Notes: generated from the letters alone by a model not told the origin. A stretch of DNA of 64,000 nt from Thermoplasmatales archaeon (GCA_012520845.1 JAAYNL010000015.1:124001-188000); one strand, 5' to 3'. Counted from the first letter of the stretch, positions 1 through 8,555 are shown. A program made the numbers and translations.

Positions 1-1065
1 GGATTCCTGGGAGCTGTTGATCCCGTTTATGTACGCCAGGGCGGCCTCGGAAATCTCCTTCGGCGGCGTTTCCGCGGAGACGCGAGGGCCGACCAGGCCA
101 TTCAAGGCGGCGTTGGACACGCCGCCGTCGAGAATCCTGGAAAAATCGCGTTGGACGGAGTCGGCGTATACGGGGAATTTGCCCAGGACGGCGCACGGGA
201 CCATCTCCAAATCCCCGACTGGGTCTTCTTCCGGGTAGCGGGTGGGGACGTCCGATTTCGGCGGCCCGATGCGGATTCCGTGGGAGCCGTAGATTTCGGC
301 CAGCCTTCCGAAAAGGCCCTCCTGCGAAGGATCCGCCAACACGCCGTCCTCCGCGTCCTCCCCGGTCCTCAGGGAACCGGCGAGCAGCAGGGCGGTGTTG
401 AGCAGGACGTCTTTTTCGGGGTCCCTTTCCAGGGATATGGTGCCGCGGTGCCGTTTCAGCCTCACCGGGAACAGCGCCAGGGGCGCGTTGACGGGGAAAT
501 CCCCCCACGGCACGCCGCGGGCGAAGGGGTATCCGACGTATAGGTCGTAGCTCCCGGATTCCATGACGTCTCTGTTGACCTCCCGGGCGAGGGCGTTCGC
601 CTGCCCGTAACGCGGGTGGCCCTTGTCGCAGAGCGCGCGCCAACCGTCGGAATCCAGGAATCCCGGCACGTCGTCCCAGTAGTCGGCCATGTCGACGGCC
701 TTTCCCCTGGTCAGCCCCCGGGCGTTGATCATGCGGTTGCCGCGGCCGACGTCGGTGAAGCGTTTTCCCATCGACCGCAACGGCGCCGAGACCCCGGCGG
801 GCATCTCGCCGACGCCCGCCCCCTCCAAAGCGACGCGGGACGTCACGGCCAGGAAGTCCCCGCCGTATTTCCCGACGAAGGCCTCGCCCAAACCGCGCAG
901 CCTCATCAAATCGGAGGCGCTGCGGGGCAGCAGGGCGGCCATCGCCTCCAGCGCGGCGTCGTCGCAGACGGAGTCGGGCCTGTCTGCGAGACCGTCCCTT
1001 ACTCTCAGGCGTTCCCTGAGGCCGATCAATTCTGCGAGCACATCCCGGCGCATTCGCCGGGCCAT
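1..1065 (-). CDS. HRDC / DUF4011 helicase-like protein, N-terminal part (runs off left edge)
   Basis: The minus strand is open from an ATG at 1065 through the left edge (355 codons, no stop). Residues about 10-65 look like an HRDC nucleic-acid-binding domain: a helical stretch with RERLRVRDGLA, then LMRLRGLGEAFVGKYG. After about residue 140 comes a DUF4011-like segment (NALAREVNRDVMESGSYDLY, GYPFARGVPWGDFPVNAP, PVRLKRHRGTISLERDP), which in known proteins precedes a superfamily I helicase core, often with a C-terminal nuclease domain. The helicase motifs would lie beyond position 1 and cannot be seen. Such proteins are large and often associated with DNA repair or defence. An in-frame ATG at 1053 is the alternative start. 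Domain assignment is by pattern recognition only. Confidence 0.7.
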   Translation of the reverse strand, partial: MARRMRRDVLAELIGLRERLRVRDGLADRPDSVCDDAALEAMAALLPRSASDLMRLRGLGEAFVGKYGGDFLAVTSRVALEGAGVGEMPAGVSAPLRSMGKRFTDVGRGNRMINARGLTRGKAVDMADYWDDVPGFLDSDGWRALCDKGHPRYGQANALAREVNRDVMESGSYDLYVGYPFARGVPWGDFPVNAPLALFPVRLKRHRGTISLERDPEKDVLLNTALLLAGSLRTGEDAEDGVLADPSQEGLFGRLAEIYGSHGIRIGPPKSDVPTRYPEEDPVGDLEMVPCAVLGKFPVYADSVQRDFSRILDGGVSNAALNGLVGPRVSAETPPKEISEAALAYINGINSSQES

Positions 1066-1419
1066 AGCGTTATGTGATATTAACCTCGGTTGGGAAAGCG
1101 GGGTCGCAGCCCGTCGGCCGACGGCGCACCCAGAGACGGTTTCCTAGAACGGGCCCCCGGCAGAGGGCGAACCCCGTGGATTCTTTTGCGGCCGCCATCA
1201 AAAAAACGTTCGAAAATCCCGCCGCCACAGGCGCCGCGGCGGATTTTGGCAATATGGCGCGCCTCGGCGGCATTCCGTAGGGATTCTTTCGTGACGGGCC
1301 CCATACCAGTTAAATACGCATTTTCAGATTGTGCGCCGATCGGAAATGAACGCAGGACGCACAGCAGAACCGTACGGCACAGTCCCCCACACGCACCCAG
1401 CCTTCTCCGGGGTGTCGGC
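1066..1419. other. Intergenic region upstream of dapB
   Basis: This is the divergent spacer between the helicase-like gene and dapB; no convincing gene is seen. It holds a strong imperfect hairpin at 1213-1247 (12-13 bp arms with one bulged C and a 10-base loop). It also holds a TATA-like TTAAATACG at 1310-1318, which would place dapB transcription near 1340 with a leader of about 80 bases. The spacer could contain a small RNA or leader element, but I recognise no family. Confidence 0.5.
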
Positions 1420-2220
1420 ATGAGCGGGGCCCGCGTAGCCCTCGTGGGCGCCTGCGGCAGGATGGGGAGCCTGATCATCCGCCGGATCCTCGCCACCGAG
1501 GGCCTGACGCTTTCCGCGGCTTTCGACCTGGTGAACGTGGGAAGGGACGTGGGCGAGGCCATCGGCGTCGGCAAACTGGGCGTCACGGTCTCCGACTCGA
1601 AGGATTTGGCCGCCGTCCTGAAGGAGAGCGAGACGGACGTCCTCATCGATTTCACCATAGCGTCGGCGACCGCCGTCAACGCCCCCGCGGCCGCCGCCGC
1701 GGGGGTCAATCTGATTATAGGCACCACCGGGCTCTCCGCCGAACAGAGGGCGGGGATCGTCGACGCCGTCGCCAAGAACAAGGTGGCCGCCGTGATCTCC
1801 TCCAACTATTCCATAGGCGTCGGTGTCTTCTTCAAGCTCGTGAGGGAGGCCGCCAAGCTCCTCGGGGACGGATACGACGTGGAAATCATCGAGGCGCACC
1901 ACAACCAGAAGAAGGACGCGCCCTCCGGCACCGCCATGACCGCCGCCGAGATTGTCAGCGAGGAGATGGGTGGCAAGGAAATCGTCTCCGGGCGCGACGG
2001 CCTGTGCCCCCGCGGCAAGGAAATCGGGATGCACGCCATTAGGGGCGGCGACATCGTGGGTGACCACACCGTGATGTTCATCGGCAATTCCGAGCGCATC
2101 GAGCTGCGCCACCAGGCCCATTCCAGGGAAATCTTCGTCGGCGGCGCGGTGATGGCGGCGAAGTGGGTGGTCTCGCAGAAGAAGGGCATCGTCTACGACA
2201 TGTCCGACGTGCTTGGCTGA
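1420..2220 (+). CDS. dapB: 4-hydroxy-tetrahydrodipicolinate reductase
   Basis: DapB makes tetrahydrodipicolinate with NAD(P)H in the diaminopimelate route to lysine. The 266-residue product starts with a Rossmann nucleotide-binding motif (VALVGACGRMGS, residues about 5-16). It carries the substrate-binding and catalytic signature EAHHNQKKDAPSGTA, containing the His-His-x-x-Lys residues and the SGTA loop. Length matches the family (about 265). The reading frame is open far upstream, but the Rossmann motif begins right after ATG 1420, which fixes the start. It stands alone here without dapA, next to tRNA-Pro. Confidence 0.95.
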   Translation: MSGARVALVGACGRMGSLIIRRILATEGLTLSAAFDLVNVGRDVGEAIGVGKLGVTVSDSKDLAAVLKESETDVLIDFTIASATAVNAPAAAAAGVNLIIGTTGLSAEQRAGIVDAVAKNKVAAVISSNYSIGVGVFFKLVREAAKLLGDGYDVEIIEAHHNQKKDAPSGTAMTAAEIVSEEMGGKEIVSGRDGLCPRGKEIGMHAIRGGDIVGDHTVMFIGNSERIELRHQAHSREIFVGGAVMAAKWVVSQKKGIVYDMSDVLG

Positions 2221-2472
2221 AAACGGGGACGAAGCCGCGGGGATGCCAAGTTTTTAGCTCAACATTGCCCCCGCCGGTCTTACACGCCAATAAATCATAA
2301 TCGAAGCGGGTTTAAAGATTGTGTTGATTGGCCGCGTCTATATGGCCATCTGATCGATTGATGTAGGTGTTTGTCCCATATTTGGGTACACAGCACAGCT
2401 TACGGTAAAATTCCGGTATCGTGGCAAAAAATCCGACAACTTCCGAAAAAACCATCTGGCCAACGAATTAGG

Positions 2473-2545
2473 TGGGCCTGCCCGGATTCGAACCGGGGTC
2501 AATGGCTCCCAAAGCCACAAGTATGCCAGGCTAACCCACAGGCCC
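2473..2545 (-). tRNA. tRNA-Pro (anticodon UGG)
   Basis: The acceptor stem GGGCCTG pairs perfectly with CAGGCCC. The T arm is CCCGG TTCGAAT CCGGG. The anticodon stem is GTGGC/GCCAT with loop TTTGGGA, giving anticodon UGG at positions 34-36 and G37, typical of tRNA-Pro. The D arm is weak (G10-U25, G11-C24, U12-A23). The discriminator is A at 2473. CCA is not encoded: the next three template bases read CCT. No intron is seen. Confidence 0.95.
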
Positions 2546-2577
2546 TCTGCTCTCGAAGACGGGGGCGTGATTTAACC

Positions 2578-3132
2578 TTATCGCAGCATTTTCCGCAGCT
2601 CGCCCGCGAGGTTGGCGATGGCCGCGCCCCTGTGTGAAACGGAGTTCTTCAGCGCCATGGGGATTTCCGCGAAGGACTTCACGCCGTCGACGGTGAAGAT
2701 GGGGTCGAACCCGAAACCGCCGGATCCGGACGCGTTCTCCAATATCGTCCCGCGGCAGGACCCCGACGCCATCACCGTCTTGCCGTCGACGTCGCATCCG
2801 ACGCAACACCTGAACTCGGCGCCGCGGTCCCGGGTGCCGTGCAGCAGTTTCAACACGCCGGCGTTCCCCAGGGTTTTCTGCACGTATGACGAGTATACCC
2901 CCGGGAACCCGCCCAGGGAATCGATGAACAGCCCCGAGTCGTCGATCAGGAAATTGCTCTGCCCCTCCGCCCTCAGGGCGGCTACGCCGGCCCTCACGAC
3001 CTCCTCCAGCGTGTCCGCCTGTATCTCGTCGTACGGTATCGAGATGTGGGAGACGGATATGCCCAGGTCCTTGAAGGCGGCCTTGAACTCGACGGCCTTC
3101 CCCTGGTTCGACGTGATTACGTTCAGCCTCAT
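2578..3132 (-). CDS. rdgB: XTP/dITP diphosphatase (RdgB/HAM1 family)
   Basis: This house-cleaning enzyme hydrolyses deaminated purine nucleoside triphosphates (ITP, dITP, XTP) to monophosphates and keeps them out of DNA and RNA. The 184-residue protein has the family N-terminus (VITSNQGKAVEF), the catalytic region LIDDSGLFIDSLGGFPGVYS, the GFGFDPIF loop, and the C-terminal SHRGAA motif. Its ATG overlaps the bud32 stop by four bases (ATGA, 3129-3132), so the two are translationally coupled, a pairing common in archaea. The stop is TAA. Confidence 0.96.
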   Translation of the reverse strand: MRLNVITSNQGKAVEFKAAFKDLGISVSHISIPYDEIQADTLEEVVRAGVAALRAEGQSNFLIDDSGLFIDSLGGFPGVYSSYVQKTLGNAGVLKLLHGTRDRGAEFRCCVGCDVDGKTVMASGSCRGTILENASGSGGFGFDPIFTVDGVKSFAEIPMALKNSVSHRGAAIANLAGELRKMLR

Positions 3133-3734
3133 GTGTACCTCGCCCTGGACCGTATCTCCGTCACCTTATCAATGACTTTCGCCGAATCGGCCATCGTCCT
3201 GCCGTAACCCCTCATTGCCGCCTCGAACGCCCAGGGGGCGTCGGGGTGCGCGGAGGCCATCGCCCTTTCCAGCAGATGCACGTCCACGCCCATGTCCTCG
3301 ATCCCGGCGGCCGGGATGCCCATTGAGAAATCGATGAGCCAGACGGATGCGCCGTTAACTATCGCGTTGGAAGTGGTCGGGTCCCCGTGGGTCATGCCGG
3401 CGGAGTGCAGGAGGCCTATGGACTCGCCCAGGGATTCGCAGAGGCTTTCCGCGTCCCGCCCCATCGAGTCTATGGTTTTCTTGAGGCTGCGCCCGGGTAT
3501 CGCCTCCATGACGATGCTGGCGTCCCGGGGGTCGACGTCGTAGACGATCGGGGTCCTCACGCCGGCCGACCTGGCGTCCCTGAGGAGGCGGGCCTCGTTC
3601 CTCATCCTGCGGGAGTTCAGCGAGGCGTCTAAATCGGGGTGCCTGTACCCCTTCGGGACCCTCCTTTTCCTGACGGCGTCCCGCCCCATGTAAGTCTCCC
3701 TGGAGACGACGGCCTCCGCGCCTCTTTCCCGCAT
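3129..3734 (-). CDS. bud32: KEOPS complex kinase/ATPase Bud32
   Basis: Bud32 is the small RIO-like kinase of the KEOPS complex, which makes N6-threonylcarbamoyladenosine at position 37 of ANN-decoding tRNAs with Kae1. The 201-residue protein shows the catalytic loop HGDPTTSNAIV and the metal-binding LIDFSMG, plus VMEAIPGRSLK in the N-lobe. It ends in a basic tail (RSRARYT), as Bud32 proteins do. In many archaea Bud32 is fused to Kae1; here it stands alone. A TATA-like CAATTTATCC on the minus strand near 3760 suits a short leader. Confidence 0.95.
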   Translation of the reverse strand: MRERGAEAVVSRETYMGRDAVRKRRVPKGYRHPDLDASLNSRRMRNEARLLRDARSAGVRTPIVYDVDPRDASIVMEAIPGRSLKKTIDSMGRDAESLCESLGESIGLLHSAGMTHGDPTTSNAIVNGASVWLIDFSMGIPAAGIEDMGVDVHLLERAMASAHPDAPWAFEAAMRGYGRTMADSAKVIDKVTEIRSRARYT

Positions 3735-3807
3735 GGACGTCCATCATGGTTAAAATAGGATAAATTGATTGCTGGAATAAGCGGGGATCCCGCGGGAAGT
3801 GCACGAT

Positions 3808-4485
3808 ATGAGATACACGATCACTGGAGACAATCTGCAATTTGTCAACATCCAGCTTTCGGATGGGGAAACCTTCCTCGCCACGCCCGGGAACATGAAG
3901 TACATGTCGGGGAACATGAGGATGGAGGCGAAGATGGAGGGCGGGCTCCTCAAGGGGCTGAAGAGGTCCCTTTCCGGCGAGTCCTTCTTCATGGTCCGGT
4001 TCACCCCCCAGGGCGGCACCGGGTTGCTGGGTCTCGGCGGCGACGCCCCCGGCAAGATTATGGACATAGACGTCACGGACGGGGCGTGGCTGGTTCAGAG
4101 GGCCGGGTTCATCGGCTCGGAGACCACCGTCAAACTCGACCTGGCGTTCCAGAAGAAGCTCGGCAACATATTCTTCGGCGGCGAGGGCCTGATACTCCAG
4201 AAGGTCAGCGGCCAGGGCGTGGCGTTCATCTCCGCCTGCGGCGATTTCAACGTCATCGACCTGAAACCCGGCGAACAGTTCAAGATCGCCACGGGCAACG
4301 CCGTCGCCTGGGAGGAGGGCGTCAAGTTCGACATAACCGCCACTGGCGGGTTCAAGACCGCCCTCTTCGGCGGCGAGGGGCTCTTCGTCACCACCCTGAC
4401 GGGGCCGGGAAAAATCGTGATACAGTCCATGACCCTGGCCAACCTGGCCACGGCGCTCATACCGTACCTGCCGACGCAGGGCTGA
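3808..4485 (+). CDS. AIM24 family protein (TIGR00266/DUF124)
   Basis: This cytosolic beta-rich protein belongs to the AIM24/DUF124 family, whose biochemical role is not settled. Family features are the early PGNMKYMSGNM motif, the glycine-rich FFGGEGLILQKVSGQG segment and the near-identical later LFGGEGLFVTTLTGPG, two copies of the same half-repeat. I chose ATG 3808; a GTG at 3799 is also in frame. A small membrane protein follows nine bases downstream, which suggests that the two work together at the membrane. Confidence 0.85.
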   Translation: MRYTITGDNLQFVNIQLSDGETFLATPGNMKYMSGNMRMEAKMEGGLLKGLKRSLSGESFFMVRFTPQGGTGLLGLGGDAPGKIMDIDVTDGAWLVQRAGFIGSETTVKLDLAFQKKLGNIFFGGEGLILQKVSGQGVAFISACGDFNVIDLKPGEQFKIATGNAVAWEEGVKFDITATGGFKTALFGGEGLFVTTLTGPGKIVIQSMTLANLATALIPYLPTQG

Positions 4486-4494
4486 GGTGATAAA

Positions 4495-4818
4495 ATGACA
4501 CAAACCGAGAGAAAGGGAACGGGCTCCTCGGCGCTGCTGATGGTGCTTGCGGGCATAGCCATAGTCGCCCTCGTGGGGCTCATCGTCTACGCGGCTTTGA
4601 ACATAGACAACCTGTTGGAGAACCTCGTCCTCATAGGCCTCGTGGTGCTGGCGGCCATCATCATAATAGTCGTCGTGGTCTACCTGCTGATGATCATCCT
4701 GGCCATCCCGTACTACGCCGCAAAGGGCGAGTCCTACCAGACGAACGTGGACTACGACCTCGACGACGTCGAGTCCGTCAAGGAACGCGGCGGCGGGGAC
4801 GACGGCAAAAAGGACTGA
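4495..4818 (+). CDS. Small two-helix membrane protein, unknown function
   Basis: The 107-residue product has two strongly hydrophobic segments at about residues 13-35 and 43-72. A short loop (NIDNLLENL) lies between them, and the tail is acidic and charged (DYDLDDVESVKERGGGDDG). This fits a hairpin membrane protein with a soluble C-terminus. It lies nine bases after the AIM24 gene in the same direction, behind the sequence GAGGTGATAAA, which offers a ribosome-binding site. I do not recognise a family. Confidence 0.75.
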   Translation: MTQTERKGTGSSALLMVLAGIAIVALVGLIVYAALNIDNLLENLVLIGLVVLAAIIIIVVVVYLLMIILAIPYYAAKGESYQTNVDYDLDDVESVKERGGGDDGKKD

Positions 4819-4863
4819 GCCCCTGGGCAAACCCTTTAACCAACCCTTTCCATTGAGGCGGCC

Positions 4864-5523
4864 GTGAACAGGGTACCCACCGGCTGCGCCACCATCGACG
4901 ACCTCCTGGGCGGGGGCATCGAGAGCGGCAGCGTCACCCTGTTCTACGGCGAGGCGGGCACGGGCAAGACCAACATCTGCCTGCAGACCGCGGCCAATTG
5001 CATAGCTTCCGGGAAGAAGGTGGCGTACCTCGACACCGAGGGGCTGTCCAGCGAGAGGATCAGGCAGATCGTCGGCGACGGCGACGCCGCCAGGAGCCTG
5101 TTGATCTTTTCCATACACGGTTTCGAGGAGCAGACCGAGGCCATCGCCAAGGCGTGCAAGCTCGTCGCCGGAAACGAATCGGTGGCCATGATAATCGTCG
5201 ATTCGATGACGATGTACTACCGCCTGAACTACGACGACATGCACTCAAGGAACGAGTTCGTCAGGCAGACGGAGACCCTGCTGAACACGGCGAGGAAATA
5301 CCAGGTCGCGGTCCTCCTCACGTCCCAGGTCTACACCAACATCGGCCTCGGGACCATCGAGTTCCTCGGCGGGCACGCGCTGCACCACAACGCCAAGACG
5401 ATCGTCCGCCTGGACAAGAGGCCCAACAACCGCAGGAGCGCCGTCGTGGTGAAGCACCGCAGCATCCCCGAGGGCCGCCTGGCCCATTACCGCATCACGG
5501 AGACGGGGATCGAGGGCGTTTAA
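4864..5523 (+). CDS. radB: DNA repair and recombination protein RadB
   Basis: RadB is the archaeal RecA-fold paralogue of RadA that assists homologous recombination. The 219-residue protein is a bare ATPase core without the N-terminal helix-hairpin-helix domain of RadA. Walker A is GEAGTGKT (about residues 30-37) and Walker B is MIIVDSMT; the start VPTGCATIDDLLGGGI is typical. The start is GTG at 4864, with TATA-like CTTTAACC near 4830, so the transcript is nearly leaderless. Its TAA stop shares the bases TTAA at 5520-5523 with the stop of the convergent prenyl synthase gene. Confidence 0.95.
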   Translation: MNRVPTGCATIDDLLGGGIESGSVTLFYGEAGTGKTNICLQTAANCIASGKKVAYLDTEGLSSERIRQIVGDGDAARSLLIFSIHGFEEQTEAIAKACKLVAGNESVAMIIVDSMTMYYRLNYDDMHSRNEFVRQTETLLNTARKYQVAVLLTSQVYTNIGLGTIEFLGGHALHHNAKTIVRLDKRPNNRRSAVVVKHRSIPEGRLAHYRITETGIEGV

Positions 5524-6506
5524 ACCTCGCGGGCCATCGCGTATTCCGCCAGGCCGACCATGAATTCCTTGTCGGGGCCTTCCGGCAAAACGTGGAGGCA
5601 GGCGATGGCCTCCTTGGTGAACGTCTCGGCCATGGATATGGCGTAGTCGATGCTGCCCGCTTTCCTGAGGATGTCGCGCACCCTGTCTATCTCGGCCTCG
5701 GAGGCGTCGTTCTTGCCGAGCACCGCCCTGAATTCCCTCAGGTCTTCGCCCTTGAGGTTGGCGAGGGCGTGGCAGACCATGACGGTGCTCTTGCCCTTGC
5801 GTATGTCGTTCCCGGAGGATTTCCCCGTCTTCTCGGGGTCGCCGACGATCCCGAGGATGTCGTCGAACATCTGGAAGGCGACGCCGAGCTTCATGGCGTA
5901 GGAGTGGATTGCGTCGACCGTCTTCCCGTCGGCCCCGCCGACCATGGCGCCGCCCGCGGCGCCGGAGGCGAAAAGCACGCTGGTCTTGAGGCGTATCGTC
6001 TCGATGTACTCCTCCATCGTGACCTCCTCGCCGTTCTCGTTGTTGATGTCCATCTGCTGCCCGCGGGCAAGGTCCCAGACGGCGCGGGTGACCACCTTCA
6101 GGATTTCCCTGAGCGTCTTGTCGGGCACGTCGAGGTCGGTCATGATCTCGAAGGCCCTGGCGAACAGGGCGTCGCCCGCGAGTATCGCGGTGGCCATCCC
6201 GTACTTGACGTGGGAGGTGACCATGCCGCGGCGCACCTCGTCGCCGTCCATCAGGTCGTCGTGCACCAGCGTGAAATTGTGTATGTACTCGATGGCGACC
6301 GCGAGTGGGAAGGCTTTTTTCCTGTCCCCCCCGACGGCGCCGCAGGCCGCCAGTACCATGGCGGGTCTCATGCGCTTGCCGCCGGCGTAGGGGTATTGCC
6401 TCGCCGCCTCGATCAGGTTGTCGGGATTTTCGTCCCCGATATAGGATTTTATGTGCCCGTCCAGCTCTTTCGACGTTTTCGCCAGTCTCTTCGTTATGTC
6501 GGTCAT
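5520..6506 (-). CDS. Geranylgeranyl/farnesyl diphosphate synthase (trans-prenyltransferase)
   Basis: This enzyme condenses IPP with allylic diphosphates to build C15-C20 chains for archaeal ether lipids. The 328-residue protein has the first Asp-rich motif HDDLMDGDEVRRG, the second FQMFDDILGIVGD, and the GGKRMRP substrate-binding motif. The frame is open well upstream, but the protein begins at ATG 6506, which overlaps the fni stop as ATGA (6503-6506). It is the last gene of the ipk-fni-synthase operon. Product chain length cannot be fixed by eye. Confidence 0.93.
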   Translation of the reverse strand: MTDITKRLAKTSKELDGHIKSYIGDENPDNLIEAARQYPYAGGKRMRPAMVLAACGAVGGDRKKAFPLAVAIEYIHNFTLVHDDLMDGDEVRRGMVTSHVKYGMATAILAGDALFARAFEIMTDLDVPDKTLREILKVVTRAVWDLARGQQMDINNENGEEVTMEEYIETIRLKTSVLFASGAAGGAMVGGADGKTVDAIHSYAMKLGVAFQMFDDILGIVGDPEKTGKSSGNDIRKGKSTVMVCHALANLKGEDLREFRAVLGKNDASEAEIDRVRDILRKAGSIDYAISMAETFTKEAIACLHVLPEGPDKEFMVGLAEYAMAREV

Positions 6507-7549
6507 CTCATTCCCTCGATCCATTCCTTGGTGCGGCCCGTGATCACGAGGTCCGCGTCGGCCAGCTCGCCGACGTCCCGGCAGCCGGTCAGGAACATTG
6601 CGGTCCTGAATTCCTCTTTGAACTGGTTTATCAACTCGACGACGGCGTCGGCGGATTCCATCGCCGCGCCCAAAAATATCCTGGCGGCCCCGGCGCACGA
6701 CGCGCCCAGGGCTATCGACCTGGCCACGTCCAACCCGTTGTATATGCCGCCGGAGGCGATCAGCGGGACGGTGCCGGAGGCCTCGATCACGGACACCGTG
6801 GACGGGATGCCCCAATCCTCGAACGTCTTTCCGAGTTCAGCCCTCAGCCGGTCGCCGACGTTCTCCGCCCTGTACAGTTCCACGGACGCGAAGCTGGTGC
6901 CGCCGGTGCCCGCCACGTCTATGGCCCTGACGCCTATGGCTCCGAGTGCTTTCGCGGTCCTGGCGGAGATGCCGGCCCCGGTCTCCTTGGCTATGACCGG
7001 GAATTCCCTGGCTATGTCCCTGAAGGCGTCCCGGCAGCCCCGGGCGTTCTTGTCGCCCTCCGGCTGCACGGCCTCCTGCAGGAAGTTCAGGTGGAGTGCG
7101 ATGTAATCGGCGCCGACGATCTCGATTGCCCTGGCGACGTCGTCGTGGGTGAACGCCTTCTTCCTCTCCTGGGCGATGAGCTGCGGGGCGCCGAGGTTGC
7201 CTATGACCAGCGGCACCTTGTGCTTCTTGATCACTTCGTACGATTCCGTCTCGATGCCCTCTATGGCGGCCCTCTCGCTGCCCACCCCCATGCCTATGCC
7301 GCACTTCGCGCAGGCCTCGGCTATGTTGGAGTTGATTTCCACGGCGCCCTCGAAGCCGCCGGTGATGGCGGTGACGATGAGGGGCATCTCGAGCCTCTTG
7401 CCGAGGAATTCCACGCCGCAGTCTATCTCGGCGTAGTCGACCTCGGGCAGCGCCTCGTGCACCAGGGTGACGTCGTCCCAGAAGGTGGGGACGGGATCCA
7501 CCTCGCCGTCCAGGCAAATCTCGATGTGGTCCGCCTTTCTTTGTTTCAT
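6503..7549 (-). CDS. fni: Isopentenyl-diphosphate delta-isomerase, type II (FMN-dependent)
   Basis: This FMN- and NADPH-dependent enzyme interconverts IPP and DMAPP and is the standard archaeal isomerase. Visible motifs are the N-terminal RKADHIEICL, the substrate/FMN region LIVTAITGG, GIGMGVGSERAA, HLNFLQEAVQPEGD and the phosphate-binding IASGGI. I chose ATG 7549, one base after the ipk stop and behind GGTGA; a GTG at 7558 would add three residues and overlap ipk by eight bases. The length of 348 is normal. Confidence 0.95.
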   Translation of the reverse strand: MKQRKADHIEICLDGEVDPVPTFWDDVTLVHEALPEVDYAEIDCGVEFLGKRLEMPLIVTAITGGFEGAVEINSNIAEACAKCGIGMGVGSERAAIEGIETESYEVIKKHKVPLVIGNLGAPQLIAQERKKAFTHDDVARAIEIVGADYIALHLNFLQEAVQPEGDKNARGCRDAFRDIAREFPVIAKETGAGISARTAKALGAIGVRAIDVAGTGGTSFASVELYRAENVGDRLRAELGKTFEDWGIPSTVSVIEASGTVPLIASGGIYNGLDVARSIALGASCAGAARIFLGAAMESADAVVELINQFKEEFRTAMFLTGCRDVGELADADLVITGRTKEWIEGMR

Positions 7550-7550
7550 T

Positions 7551-8327
7551 TCAGTCACCGCCTATCGCTTTCGTACTGATAACCTCTTCCCCCCTCAGCA
7601 GGGAGAGCAGCCTGCCGGGGACTTTGCCGTTGATCATGTGGCAGTCCCTGCCGGGGGCGCACATCCTGAGCATCGAACGCATCTTCCCTGCGACGCCGCC
7701 TGTCACGTCGGCGACGTACATGGCGGATTCCACGTTGCCGAGCAGGTCCTCGGTCACGACGCCGTACATCACGGCATCCGGGTCCTCCTTCGGGTTGGTG
7801 GAATAGAGGCCGTCCACGTCGGATACGAATACCACGGATTCCGTGGGGAACAGGTCGCAGAGCCTCTCCATGACCTGGTCGCCGGAACATATCCCGAAGC
7901 CTTGCTTCCGATCGAGCACAACGTCCCCGAACATCACCGGCATGATGCCGAGGTCGACGAACCGCCTCAGCACCTCCGCGTCCCCGAGGCTCAGCACGCC
8001 GTCGTCCATCATGAAGCAGGACCCCGGGGGCACGCCCACGGCGGGGATCCCGGCCGATATCAATTCCGAGACCACCATGCCGTTCAGCTCCCTGACGTCC
8101 CTGCAGACCTCGGCGACGGCGGGGATCTGGCTCTTGTCCTTGTAGCCGTCGGCGAGGCCGTGCTCCTTGGCGATGATGTGTCCGAAGGAACCGGCGCCGT
8201 GGACGACGATGACGTCCTTGCCCGAGTCTTTGATCTCCCTGCAGAGCATGGCGACCCCGGGGGCGTCGAAGGTCCTGTATTCGGACTTGTCCGTTATGAC
8301 GCTCCCGCCGAGCTTCACCAGAATCAT
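7551..8327 (-). CDS. Isopentenyl phosphate kinase
   Basis: IPK phosphorylates isopentenyl phosphate to IPP, the last step of the alternative archaeal mevalonate pathway. The protein is an amino-acid-kinase fold with N-terminal ILVKLGGSVITDK, the IPK-specific HGAGSFGH loop with its catalytic His, and FVSDVDGLY. The frame opens 11 codons further upstream. However, TATA-like GTTATATAG (8350-8358, minus strand) places the transcript start at about 8329, so ATG 8327 is the likely leaderless start. The order ipk-fni-prenyl synthase puts three consecutive isoprenoid enzymes in one operon. Confidence 0.95.
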   Translation of the reverse strand: MILVKLGGSVITDKSEYRTFDAPGVAMLCREIKDSGKDVIVVHGAGSFGHIIAKEHGLADGYKDKSQIPAVAEVCRDVRELNGMVVSELISAGIPAVGVPPGSCFMMDDGVLSLGDAEVLRRFVDLGIMPVMFGDVVLDRKQGFGICSGDQVMERLCDLFPTESVVFVSDVDGLYSTNPKEDPDAVMYGVVTEDLLGNVESAMYVADVTGGVAGKMRSMLRMCAPGRDCHMINGKVPGRLLSLLRGEEVISTKAIGGD

Positions 8328-8349
8328 GGTTGGCGATAACAATCGGTCG

Positions 8350-8358
8350 CTATATAAC
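8350..8358 (-). promoter_or_regulatory. TATA box of the isoprenoid operon
   Basis: On the minus strand GTTATATAG is centred about 27 bases before ATG 8327. This makes the ipk message essentially leaderless and decides its start codon. Confidence 0.7.
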
Positions 8359-8406
8359 ATTCACACGGCGACGGGCGCACGGCGTGCGCCGGAAGGAAAA
8401 AATGGG

Positions 8407-8534
8407 AGTGGCTGACAGCGGGCCGGTTTTCCCGTACGCTTGCGCAATACAGTACAGATCGGTGCGCGGGCGGACTTTACTGCCGGGTTCGGAATGGGAC
8501 CGGGTGTATCCCCGCCGCTTTGGCCGTCATACCA
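8407..8534 (-). rRNA. 5S ribosomal RNA (stand-alone gene)
   Basis: The minus strand carries the conserved 5S core: GCGGCGGGGATACACCCGG, then TCCCATTCCGAACCCGG, then GTACTGTATTGCGCAAGCGT and ACGGGAAAACCGG. The ends pair as TGACGG with CTGTCA to form helix I. The length of about 128 bases is normal for archaea. Ends are estimated from helix I and from the promoter, which predicts a start at about 8534. No 16S, 23S or tRNA gene is adjacent, matching the unlinked rRNA genes of Thermoplasma and relatives. Confidence 0.93.
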
Positions 8535-8555
8535 AGGCATCGGATATCGGGGAGG

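Noticed and set aside
2379-2397. Imperfect palindrome TGTCCCA TATT TGGGTACA between dapB and tRNA-Pro
   Set aside because: Short, imperfect and not placed at a promoter of either neighbour, so it is not called as an operator.
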